In this document: positions 24,553 through 32,005 of the stretch, one piece after another
How the letters are laid out: every line of letters begins with the position of its first letter
Position numbering within the stretch: position 1 is the first letter of the stretch
NCBI RefSeq assembly: GCF_002975175.1
Contig: NZ_PCNZ01000013.1
Location: 1-64,000 of the forward strand
DNA from: Bacillus sp. MYb209
GTDB lineage: Bacteria > Bacillota > Bacilli > Bacillales > Bacillaceae_G
Length of the DNA stretch: 64,000 nucleotides
Direction: 5' to 3'
Notes under the pieces: generated by a model
The model's input: only the letters and a program-made list of their open reading frames with translations
Database searches by the model: none
Told to the model about the DNA's origin: nothing
Made by a program: the position numbers and the translations under genes

Positions 24553-24603
24553 AAATACCCTCCTAATACTTGGTTCAAAAATACAAAAGTGAAATATATA
24601 CAA

Positions 24604-25067
24604 ACTACAATGCTATGCATATTTAATGTGTCCAAAAGTTCCAAAGAATATTGCATGGAGGTATGAAGTGGATTCCAATAATTATAATTAGTAAAAACTG
24701 TTTTAAATAAAGGACATGAAATTGGCAATCATATAATGAATCGTGTTAAAAGGTATGTTCTCAGGATTCTATTGCGATTTTAATGAGGATAGCATTGTTT
24801 TTATAGGCTACATTTTAGCGAAATAAAAGCTCAAAAAGCGATATGTATATTAACAATGTTACATTAGTGTTTTTCTTTTTATTTATATATTCGTAAGTAA
24901 AATAGCATAATATCAATATGAATTCCTATAACAATATGAGTTTTTGCATATTTTAAAATTTAGTATATCCTCCAAAAAGTTTTAATTGTATAATGTGTTT
25001 TGTCATAGTCTTTTAGATTTTTCGACAAAAAATAACAACAATAGAAGACGTATGGGGAGAGGGTATT
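24604..25067. other. AT-rich intergenic region
   Basis: No supported gene, hairpin or repeat was seen in this 460-bp stretch. The right edge holds the GGGGAGAGGG ribosome site of the SLH gene, so at least one promoter must be inside. Confidence 0.5.
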
Positions 25068-26801
25068 ATGTACACAAAACTATTAAAATCAATTACATCA
25101 TTAACGCTTATTGGTAGCGCTTTATTATATACAAATGTTGGTGAGATTAAAGCGGCTGAAGCAGGCATTTTTTCTGATGTGCCGACATCGCACTGGTCTT
25201 ATCCTGCGATTAAAGACTTAGCGAGTAAAAATATTATTTCAGGCTATGGAAATGGGAAGTTTGGTTTTGGTGATGTTGCGACGAGGGAGCAAGTTGCGGC
25301 TTTAGTTTATCGAGTGTTAGTACCGAATAAGCAAGGCGGTTCGTTTAGTAATGATGGAACTCGTTATGTATTAAAAGATGGATCTACTTTAAACAATCCG
25401 TATCGTGATATTCGCTCAGGTTCTACAGCGTTTCCTGAAGAGGTTTTAACGTTAACGAAATTAGGGATTTTTAAAGGTGATGGAAATAGCGGTTTTAGAC
25501 CGAAAGATTCTGTTAGTCGTGCGGAAATGGCACAAATTCTTACAAATGCTTTTCAAGTCTCTGCAACGAAAAAACATACATTTAACGATATTCCAAATGG
25601 TTTTTGGGCAGAAAACGCGATTAGTGCGGTGCAGTCAAATGGGATTGCAGCTGGGACAGGTGAAGGGAAGTTTGGGCCATATTCTACTGTAACACGTGAA
25701 CAATATGCACAGTTTTTATATAAAACTTTACAATATAAAAATACTAATACGCAAGATGCAGAGGATGCGGCATTATTAACAGCATTTAAAGATGAAGTAC
25801 AAAAGCGTATTAATACATATGAAACGAACATTACACTTCCATATAAAACGAAAAATAGTAATACAGAAGAAGTGATGAATACACTTTTTAACGCATATAA
25901 AGAAGTCGCAAATAAAAATGAGTATACAAATTATAATAGATCGAATGTTTCATATGGACTTTCTGGATCACCTGGAAATTATACATTTACGCTGAAAATT
26001 ACATATCGTGAAACGAAAGAACAGACAGAGTATGTAATGAAACAAGCGAAAGCAATCGTTTCATCTATTATTCAAGTGGGAATGGATGATCACGAAAAAG
26101 TGAAGGCGATTCATGATTACGTAGTAAAACATGTTTCTTATGATACGTCTTATAAAGCGTATACAGCATATGAGGCGTTAGCGAATCGTTCAGCAGTTTG
26201 CCAAGGTTACGCACTATTAACCTACCAATTATTAAAAGAAGCTGGAATTGAGAATCATTTTGTAGTAGGAACTGGAGACGGCCAACCTCATGCTTGGAAT
26301 TTAGTGAAAATCGAAAATAAATGGTACCACCTTGATACAACATTCGATGATCCAATACCTGATGAACAAGGCCGAGTAACGTATTCTTATTTCAACTTAT
26401 CGGATGAACAAATTGCAACAAATCATGAGTGGAACCGTGGTGAATATCCACAGGCTACTACAAATTATTATGATACACTTACAAATAAAATTGCAGCAGG
26501 CGGTTCTAAAGCACCTGCATACGGGCAAATATTAAAAGATACAAAACTAAATTATTTAGCAAACGAGTACGTTGCGAATAACTATAACGAATTGAAAAAT
26601 AAAATGCAGCAGCGCTATAGTGTAAAAACAGAAAAAATTGAAGTTCTTTATAAGCAATCAATGGACGGTTCACTGCAAGATGTGAAAAAAGCAATTGGAG
26701 AAATCGGTTTTCCGAAAGGGGCTAACCGTGTTTCTTATAAAGCGGAACCGTATAATGCAAAAGAAGGATATTCTTTGGTGACGATTACGTTTATATATTG
26801 A
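25068..26801 (+). CDS. Surface protein with three SLH domains and a transglutaminase-like domain
   Basis: A 577-residue exported protein. After a signal peptide (to about residue 30) come three SLH repeats (about 36-86, 110-165 and 170-222; FSDVPTSHWSYPAI, GIFKGDGNSGFRPKDSVSR, FNDIPNGFWAENAI) that bind pyruvylated secondary wall polymer. A helical spacer leads to a transglutaminase/protease-like core with Cys in RSAVCQGYALL (about 378), His in GQPHAWNLV (about 407) and Asp in YHLDTTFDDP (about 424). This is a cell-wall-anchored enzyme that may cross-link or cleave surface proteins. Single gene with its own terminator. Confidence 0.9.
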   Translation: MYTKLLKSITSLTLIGSALLYTNVGEIKAAEAGIFSDVPTSHWSYPAIKDLASKNIISGYGNGKFGFGDVATREQVAALVYRVLVPNKQGGSFSNDGTRYVLKDGSTLNNPYRDIRSGSTAFPEEVLTLTKLGIFKGDGNSGFRPKDSVSRAEMAQILTNAFQVSATKKHTFNDIPNGFWAENAISAVQSNGIAAGTGEGKFGPYSTVTREQYAQFLYKTLQYKNTNTQDAEDAALLTAFKDEVQKRINTYETNITLPYKTKNSNTEEVMNTLFNAYKEVANKNEYTNYNRSNVSYGLSGSPGNYTFTLKITYRETKEQTEYVMKQAKAIVSSIIQVGMDDHEKVKAIHDYVVKHVSYDTSYKAYTAYEALANRSAVCQGYALLTYQLLKEAGIENHFVVGTGDGQPHAWNLVKIENKWYHLDTTFDDPIPDEQGRVTYSYFNLSDEQIATNHEWNRGEYPQATTNYYDTLTNKIAAGGSKAPAYGQILKDTKLNYLANEYVANNYNELKNKMQQRYSVKTEKIEVLYKQSMDGSLQDVKKAIGEIGFPKGANRVSYKAEPYNAKEGYSLVTITFIY

Positions 26802-26805
26802 TAAT

Positions 26806-26838
26806 GAAAAAAGCACCTGTTTCAGGTGCTTTTTTTAT
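26806..26838 (+). terminator. Terminator of the SLH-transglutaminase gene
   Basis: AAAAAAGCACCTG/CAGGTGCTTTTTT, 13-bp perfect arms. Confidence 0.9.
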
Positions 26839-26924
26839 TATTTCGGTTCGACATAATGTGACAAAGGAACATAACTGCATCTGTTATGATAACTTTGGGA
26901 ATTTTACATTTTGGAGGATTAGTA

Positions 26925-27575
26925 ATGAACAAAAAGAAGATTTTTGCTGCATTAATAGGAATCGCAGTTTTAATTGTAATTATTAATGTAGTTGTAACGA
27001 AAGGGAAAACGGCATCAACATCAACTAGTGAAAAAATGTACACGGAGAAAGAGTACAATAAATTAGTAGATGAGCATTTTGAAGAAACGCAAAAGCTAAA
27101 AAGTGATATGAGTATACTAGAAACTGAAAAAAAATCTCTTGATGCACAAGTTAAGAAGTTAAAAGATGAATTGGCTAAAAAAGAACAGCAAGTAGCGCAG
27201 CAGCCAGTTCAACAAGAACAACCTAAACAAGAACCACAGCAACCTGCACCAACTCCACAGCCAGAAAAGAAAGAAGAACCTAAACCGGAACAACCTACTG
27301 GTGCATTCGCAAATCCTGTAAAAAGTATAAATAAAACAGAGGCAATGAATAAAGTGAAAGAAAAGGCGAAGCAAGATTTCCAGGATGACTACATGACGCA
27401 AAATTTTGTTGCTGATGAGCAATCGAAAGCATTTGACTTCTTAAATGGGATTGAAATTAAATCACAAGAAGAATTGAATGTTATGAAGAAAGCGCTCGGA
27501 GATTTCTCTAACGACTTTATGACAGTGAAGTTTGTTTATGAAGAGCAAATGAAAGCGAAGAATAAGCAAGGGTAA
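26925..27575 (+). CDS. Membrane-anchored coiled-coil protein with a Pro/Gln-rich spacer
   Basis: A 216-residue protein with one N-terminal membrane helix (IFAALIGIAVLIVIINVVV), an outside coiled coil (LKSDMSILETEKKSLDAQVK), a spacer of Gln/Pro/Glu repeats (about residues 90-135) and a small helical C-terminal domain in which QDFQDDYMTQNFVADEQ and FSNDFMTVKFVYEEQ form an internal repeat. TTGGAGG lies 8 bp before ATG 26925. The architecture suggests a sensor or tether across the wall; I recognise no family. Confidence 0.75.
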   Translation: MNKKKIFAALIGIAVLIVIINVVVTKGKTASTSTSEKMYTEKEYNKLVDEHFEETQKLKSDMSILETEKKSLDAQVKKLKDELAKKEQQVAQQPVQQEQPKQEPQQPAPTPQPEKKEEPKPEQPTGAFANPVKSINKTEAMNKVKEKAKQDFQDDYMTQNFVADEQSKAFDFLNGIEIKSQEELNVMKKALGDFSNDFMTVKFVYEEQMKAKNKQG

Positions 27576-27579
27576 TACT

Positions 27580-27612
27580 AAAAACGCTATCTTTTAAAAA
27601 GGTAGCGTTTTT
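27580..27612 (+). terminator. Terminator after the coiled-coil gene
   Basis: AAAAACGCTA(T)C...GGTAGCGTTTTT hairpin with T-run. Confidence 0.8.
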
Positions 27613-27693
27613 GATTTTTATGGACAATAAAATTCTTCCTACATTTTACATATACAGTTTGACTATATATTTATCGTTATATTGGAGGTCTTT

Positions 27694-28008
27694 ATGAATA
27701 GAGATAAAAATTTACCATTAACGGAAACAACGTATTATGTTCTTTTAGCTTTACTGGAGCCAGCTCATGGTTATTTAATTATGCAAAAGGTGGAAGAACT
27801 TAGTAATCATCAAGTGAAAATCGCAGCGGGTACATTGTATGGTGCGGTTGAAAATTTATTAAAGCAACAATTAATAGAGTCGGTAAAGAGTGAAGACAAA
27901 CGAAGAAAAGTGTATGTAATTACTGAACGCGGGAAAGAAGTATTACATGTAGACTTTATGAGGATGCAGCACATTGTTGGAGTTACAAAAAGCTTATTAA
28001 ATGTATAG
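27694..28008 (+). CDS. PadR-family transcriptional regulator
   Basis: A 104-residue winged-helix protein with YYVLLALLEPAHGYLIMQKV, KIAAGTLYGAVENLLKQQLI and the wing EDKRRKVYVITERGKEVL. TTGGAGG precedes ATG 27694. PadR genes of this type are usually followed by a membrane protein or HAAS-domain gene; here only a 21-codon frame remains before duplicated sequence begins, so the partner seems lost. Confidence 0.88.
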   Translation: MNRDKNLPLTETTYYVLLALLEPAHGYLIMQKVEELSNHQVKIAAGTLYGAVENLLKQQLIESVKSEDKRRKVYVITERGKEVLHVDFMRMQHIVGVTKSLLNV

Positions 28009-28026
28009 TTAGGGGGAAGCGATGAT

Positions 28027-28092
28027 GTGGATTGGAAACAAATTATCATGATTTTACTTTTTATAAATCAAAAAAGGCATTTAATTAAGTAG
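28027..28092 (+). pseudogene. Stub of the gene that once followed padR
   Basis: GTG start with GGGGGAAG 7 bp upstream, encoding DWKQIIMILLFINQKRHLIK and stopping at the edge of the duplication block. A good ribosome site with a truncated frame suggests that the block replaced the rest of the gene. Confidence 0.4.
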
Positions 28093-28094
28093 GA

Positions 28095-28346
28095 GTCTCG
28101 ACACATTTCCTATAATGATTGATATGTTACGTCTTTCAAAAGAATCTACTTTATAGAGCATGCCTACAATTTATATTTTACTATTTGTATTTTCATGAAT
28201 ATGTATAATTACATAAAATTTAAGGGGAAAAGAGAGTATACTTTGGTATTGTGTAATAAAGATAAGGCCCGCCTACGGAAATAGGTGGGATTTTTTAACG
28301 TATAAAGAAAAGACACTCATATGAGAGTGTCTTTTCCGATAGTTTT
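28095..28346. repeat. Dispersed duplication block flanking yjcZ genes (copy at 28.1 kb)
   Basis: It matches about 6690-6940 in direct orientation, including TATAATGATTGATATGTTAC and GAGAGTATACTTTGGTATTG, with scattered changes. A 26-29 codon frame inside (ATG 28200 to TAG 28284) is kept in both copies but has no ribosome site. Confidence 0.75.
28308..28336 (-). terminator. Terminator of yjcZ copy 5
   Basis: AAAAGACACTCATATGAGAGTGTCTTTT hairpin in the same place as at copies 2 and 3. Confidence 0.8.
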
Positions 28347-28463
28347 TTAGCAGAAGCAGCTAGCTCCAACTATGATTAATAAAATAAATAATACAACTAA
28401 TAAAGCAAATCCTCCAGCGAAGCCGCCGCCGCCACAACTACCACAACTACCACCAAAGCCCAT
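28347..28463 (-). CDS. YjcZ-family small sporulation protein, copy 5
   Basis: A 38-residue protein: MGFGGSCGSCGGGGFAGG, the helix [17 protein letters not shown] and the end CFC. GGAGGAAC precedes the ATG. The head carries an extra GSC unit against copies 2 and 3, so variation between copies is by gain or loss of small Gly/Cys units. Confidence 0.9.
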   Translation of the reverse strand: MGFGGSCGSCGGGGFAGGFALLVVLFILLIIVGASCFC

Positions 28464-28529
28464 AATAGTTCCTCCTTTAGATAAGAGGATAAAACAAGGG
28501 GTCACTCATGTATTTTAACGGGTTCAATT

Positions 28530-28564
28530 TACTTTATGTATTTACGCATTAATTGAGCAGGTCC
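28530..28564 (-). promoter_or_regulatory. Conserved yjcZ upstream cassette, copy 5
   Basis: GGACCTGCTCAATTAAT then CATAAAGTA on the minus strand, about 67 bp before the ATG; a GACGCC/GGGTGTC hairpin lies just upstream. Confidence 0.55.
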
Positions 28565-28731
28565 TTTTGAAAATAAAAAAAAGACACCCTCTAAGGCGTC
28601 TTCCTTCGATTTGAAACATTTTAAGTTTAATAATAGGGGTCTCACCACATACTTATCAAGCTGAAATTTTATAGTGTTTCTGAACAAAATTTTGTGCTGA
28701 TTTTGAACCCTTAAGTTGAGGGGGATCCTTT

Positions 28732-29202
28732 TTATGTTTTGTCATTTTTAAAGAAATCTTTCATCATTTTAGCGCCTGCAATGTTCAATGTCACAGCTTC
28801 TACTTTATCTTTCTTCTCATCTTTAGCGATCGTAATTTGCTCCTTATTATCAACCCACACAAGAAATTCTTCTTTTGAGTCATCTTTATATGTAACGGTT
28901 ATTGTAGAATGTGCAGATGCTCTCTTTTTTTGATCTAATGTGATTGTTTTCGTTGTTCCGTTTTGGACTGCTGAAGCGATTGATTGTATCATTTCTTCGT
29001 TATCTGTTTGAGATTTGGAACTAGTATTACTTGTTGTTCTAAGTAATTCAATGTTTGTTATGTTTGCGGAGTTGAATGGAATGGCATTTTGTACATGTTC
29101 TTGCTTAGTTTGTGAAGCTTTATCTGTAGTCGAGGTACTTGTACAACCAATTAAAGTGAAAGATAGAACACTTAGAGCACATATGTAAGTGATTTTTTTC
29201 AT
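28732..29202 (-). CDS. Lipoprotein of unknown function
   Basis: A 156-residue protein with a type II signal peptide ending LIGC at about residue 20, a Ser/Thr/Gln linker, and one small domain with repeated strands (STITVTYKDDSKEEFLVWV). No known family is recognised; the strand pattern resembles small PepSY-free lipoprotein domains in Bacillus. GGAGGAG lies before the ATG. Confidence 0.7.
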   Translation of the reverse strand: MKKITYICALSVLSFTLIGCTSTSTTDKASQTKQEHVQNAIPFNSANITNIELLRTTSNTSSKSQTDNEEMIQSIASAVQNGTTKTITLDQKKRASAHSTITVTYKDDSKEEFLVWVDNKEQITIAKDEKKDKVEAVTLNIAGAKMMKDFFKNDKT

Positions 29203-29406
29203 TTTATCTCCTCCTTCGATTTAATTATAACAATTTTCTGTCTATTAATGCGGTTATTGTAAGAAGAAGGTAAAATAATATTTCATTCTTACAAAATTGT
29301 CACATTCATGTAAGGTAATTCAATAGATTAGTTACTTTTTCCATGTCATAATAAAGACATAAGAAAGCTAATCAAAAAACTATAAGTTATTAGGAGAGTG
29401 TCAGTC

Positions 29407-29718
29407 ATGATTGTAACAACAACGTCTGGAATTCAAGGTAAAGAAATTATAGAGTATATTGATATTGTAAATGGTGAAGCTATTATGGGTGCAAACATTG
29501 TCCGCGATTTATTCGCTTCAGTTCGTGATGTTGTCGGTGGTCGTGCTGGTGCTTATGAAAGTAAGCTAAAAGAAGCTCGTGATATTGCGATGGACGAAAT
29601 GAAAGAACTTGCAAAACAAAAAGGTGCGAACGCTATCGTTGGTATTGACGTAGATTACGAAGTTGTTCGTGATGGAATGTTAATGGTTGCTGTAAGCGGT
29701 ACAGCTGTACGTATATAA
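29407..29718 (+). CDS. UPF0145 (YbjQ-like) protein
   Basis: A 103-residue soluble protein matching the UPF0145/YbjQ family throughout ([58 protein letters not shown]). It probably forms pentamers; a heavy-metal-binding role was proposed from structure, function unproven. I use ATG 29407, with TAGGAGAG 8 bp upstream; a GTG three codons earlier is less likely. Confidence 0.92.
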   Translation: MIVTTTSGIQGKEIIEYIDIVNGEAIMGANIVRDLFASVRDVVGGRAGAYESKLKEARDIAMDEMKELAKQKGANAIVGIDVDYEVVRDGMLMVAVSGTAVRI

Positions 29719-29737
29719 TTAAATAAAAAACAGGCTC

Positions 29738-29773
29738 ACCCCTTGAAGTTTATGCTTTGAGGGGATTTTTTTG
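29738..29773 (+). terminator. Terminator-like hairpin, repeated at 31437-31472
   Basis: ACCCCTTGAAG...CTTTGAGGGGATTTTTTT. Almost the same sequence follows the short frame at 31.4 kb, so this terminator region is duplicated. Confidence 0.65.
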
Positions 29774-29855
29774 TTTTTAAGTTAAAGACAGTACATATTT
29801 TACATGACTAATATGTACTGTCCCCGCTTATGCCACAATCGCGTCTGTTTCTCGA

Positions 29856-30161
29856 TTATGAATAATTGTTGCCTTTCGTGCTATAAATTTCATAAGCAAA
29901 AAATCCAAATAAATAGCCTATTCCAGCTCCTAAACTAACTGTAAACAGTAAAGAATCCGGGAAAAATATGCCGAAAATCAAACCGATAGCACAGCCAAAA
30001 AGCATTCCCATAGGTATTAAACTATCTAATAAATTTTGAGCTTCTTTTGATTTTTTCTTACCTAATTTTCCTTGGTTATATTTATGTTTAAGTCTTTCAA
30101 TTACAAATACTACAATTCCTCCGACTATTACAACAGGCGCAATTGCCGTAATTAACCACAT
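29856..30161 (-). CDS. Small membrane protein of unknown function
   Basis: A 101-residue protein: one N-terminal helix (ITAIAPVVIVGGIVVFVIE), a basic cytoplasmic loop (KHKYNQGKLGKKKSKEAQ) and two further helices with glycine motifs (GCAIGLIFGIFF, GAGIGYLFGFFAYEI). AAAGGAGATT precedes the ATG. No known family recognised. Confidence 0.7.
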   Translation of the reverse strand: MWLITAIAPVVIVGGIVVFVIERLKHKYNQGKLGKKKSKEAQNLLDSLIPMGMLFGCAIGLIFGIFFPDSLLFTVSLGAGIGYLFGFFAYEIYSTKGNNYS

Positions 30162-30277
30162 GTTAGAATCTCCTTTCGCTTTTCAATTAAACCATACCAT
30201 ATATTTACAATTATTTTTCGTTAAACGTAATATCCACGGATTAATTTGGTCTATTTAAAAGATTAATCAAAACGAAT

Positions 30278-31270
30278 TTAATAACTCGTTAAAAACACTT
30301 TCCCTTTTGTTTTTTCGGCAGATTGAACTACATCAATTGCATTTTTCATATCTGCTAAGTCATACGTAGAATGTACCGTCATGAAACGTAATTTTTTATC
30401 TTCTACTAAACGGATTAAATGATGGAACGTTTCTTGCCATTTATATGCTGACACGTCACTATTCCAATGTCGTAAATGAAATATGTTCGCGTGCACTTTT
30501 GCTTTCGTGACAATCTCTGCCCAGTTAACTTGTATTCCTGATAGAAGACCGATAGTTAAAAAGTGCCCATTTGGACGTAAGGAGAAAGCTAATTCATTTC
30601 CATCTGATCCTCCAATAGAATCAATCGCAGCATCTGCACCTATCCCGTTTGTTAATTCCATAACTGTTTCATAAAGTGGGGAAGCGGAAGTATCTATGAC
30701 ATATTCGGCACCGAGGCGAAGTAATTCCTCTGTATGCTTATTACTCCTTGTAACTGCAATTAATCGGAAGTTTAAAATTTGTGATAACTGAGCAAATAGA
30801 AGACCAATAGCGGAGCCGCAAGCATTCACTAATAAAACATCATTACATTTTAAGTTTAGATTTTCTGTACATGTGACCCACGCTGTAAGGGGATTAATAT
30901 ACATTTGTGCCGCTGCAAAATCATCAATGGAATCAGGAATAGGGACTACAAAATCAGCTGATGTTGTAACGAACTCTTGCCAAGTACCTTCTCCGCGTAA
31001 TGGCAAAACACGTTTACCGATAAGGTCTCTAGAAACGAAAGAGCCTACATCTTCTACAATACCAACACCTTCATACCCAGGTATGTTAGGTAAAGTAATT
31101 CTATGTGAGTATGCTCCGCTTATTGGAATTAAGTCAGATGGATTAATCGGTCTGACTCGCATACGAACTAAAACTTCATTATCTTTTAATGGTTCTATAT
31201 TTTTATATTCAACCTGTAACACATCTTTCGGATTGCCAAACTCATGAAATTGAATGCATTTTCTAAGCAA
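30278..31270 (-). CDS. Zinc-independent MDR-type alcohol dehydrogenase / quinone or enoyl reductase-like
   Basis: A 330-residue NADPH-dependent oxidoreductase of the medium-chain superfamily. The GroES-like N-terminal half has IPGYEGVGIVEDVG and lacks the structural zinc cysteines; the Rossmann half has VNACGSAIGLLFAQLSQ in place of the usual AAGGVG motif. It is closest in layout to MECR-like trans-2-enoyl reductases and zeta-crystallin quinone reductases. Start is TTG 31270 with AAGGGGGA upstream. Confidence 0.85.
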   Translation of the reverse strand: MLRKCIQFHEFGNPKDVLQVEYKNIEPLKDNEVLVRMRVRPINPSDLIPISGAYSHRITLPNIPGYEGVGIVEDVGSFVSRDLIGKRVLPLRGEGTWQEFVTTSADFVVPIPDSIDDFAAAQMYINPLTAWVTCTENLNLKCNDVLLVNACGSAIGLLFAQLSQILNFRLIAVTRSNKHTEELLRLGAEYVIDTSASPLYETVMELTNGIGADAAIDSIGGSDGNELAFSLRPNGHFLTIGLLSGIQVNWAEIVTKAKVHANIFHLRHWNSDVSAYKWQETFHHLIRLVEDKKLRFMTVHSTYDLADMKNAIDVVQSAEKTKGKVFLTSY

Positions 31271-31323
31271 AATAATTGGTCCCCCTTAGTGTGATTGGAT
31301 TGATTATAGCATTTTTAGCTTAA

Positions 31324-31434
31324 TTGATTATTTCAGTAGCACTAAATAAAGGGGAACAGAAAGTCGTCGTTTATCCATTTGATAAAATTGTAGAAAATAG
31401 TATTGCTGTGTGTGAAAAATTTAATGAAAAATAG
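31324..31434 (+). pseudogene. Short frame, probable 3' remnant of a gene
   Basis: A 36-residue frame encodes QKVVVYPFDKIVENSIAVC and ends in FNEK. It has no ribosome site and is followed by the duplicated CCCTTGAAG...CTTTGAGGGG hairpin. Probably the tail of a lost gene; family unknown. Confidence 0.35.
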
Positions 31435-31568
31435 GCTCGACCCTTGAAGTATATGCTTTGAGGGGATTTTTATTGTGCAAATTTCAAAAAGATACATGAA
31501 TTATGTAACATTGTATGGATTGTAAAATGGATTTCCTGAATAAGCTATTAGGTACATAGTAATATAAT

Positions 31569-31598
31569 AAAAAGACGCCCTTGTGAGCGCCTTTTTCC
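31569..31598 (+). terminator. Hairpin GACGCCC/GCGCC with T-run
   Basis: It is followed by CCGACTTGAG, the same context as the hairpins in the yjcZ upstream cassettes, so it may be a stray piece of such a cassette. Confidence 0.45.
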
Positions 31599-31661
31599 GA
31601 CTTGAGATAGATGTATCATTATTGTTCTGTTAGGATACATAGCTCTCGTTTAAAGTTTACT

Positions 31662-31713
31662 CATACAAATGATCTGTGTATCAATTTGTTTTGATATACA
31701 GATCATTTGTATG
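31662..31713. repeat. Long inverted repeat downstream of the small peptide gene
   Basis: Two 23-bp arms (31662-31684 and 31691-31713; start CATACAAATGATCTGT) with one mismatch and a 6-nt loop. On the minus strand it lies 20 bp after the peptide gene and may end or stabilise its mRNA; there is no T-run. Confidence 0.75.
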
Positions 31714-31733
31714 ATAATTGCTGAATGATAACC

Positions 31734-31814
31734 TTACATGAATGCTTTTAAAAGTTCTTGAACCAATGGAATTATTCCACCTACAAATTTTAAAACTGCC
31801 ATTGCGATTTCCAT
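31734..31814 (-). CDS. 26-residue amphipathic peptide, phenol-soluble-modulin-like
   Basis: AAAGGAGG stands 7 bp before an ATG that opens a 26-codon frame: MEIAMAVLKFVGGIIPLVQE and then LLKAFM. The peptide has no signal sequence, is hydrophobic with spaced charges, and would form an amphipathic helix with a glycine-proline kink. Staphylococcal delta-toxin is also 26 residues and leaderless, and some leaderless bacteriocins look similar. It diverges from a NarL/DesK-type two-component system 191 bp away. Translation is well supported; lytic, signalling or antimicrobial action is inference. Confidence 0.65.
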   Translation of the reverse strand: MEIAMAVLKFVGGIIPLVQELLKAFM

Positions 31815-32005
31815 ATGATTGCCTCCTTTTTTTAAATAGTAAGATGTAATAAATCTTTATACCCTCATTATAGTAAGCGTTCACAAGTGCATCAACACAT
31901 TTCGATATGCAATATTTCATATTCGCATTCGGTAATGAAGAATCAGTAATTTATCAAAATGTCAGTCGCATCTTATATAGTATAATGTAATGGTGGAGGT
32001 CGAAT

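Noticed and set aside
28640-28730. End of an IS231-like element (CCTCAACTTAAGGG and a palindrome ACAAAATTTTGT)
   Set aside because: It recalls the IS231 terminal CATCAACTTAAG, but only about ten bases agree and no second end or transposase is present.
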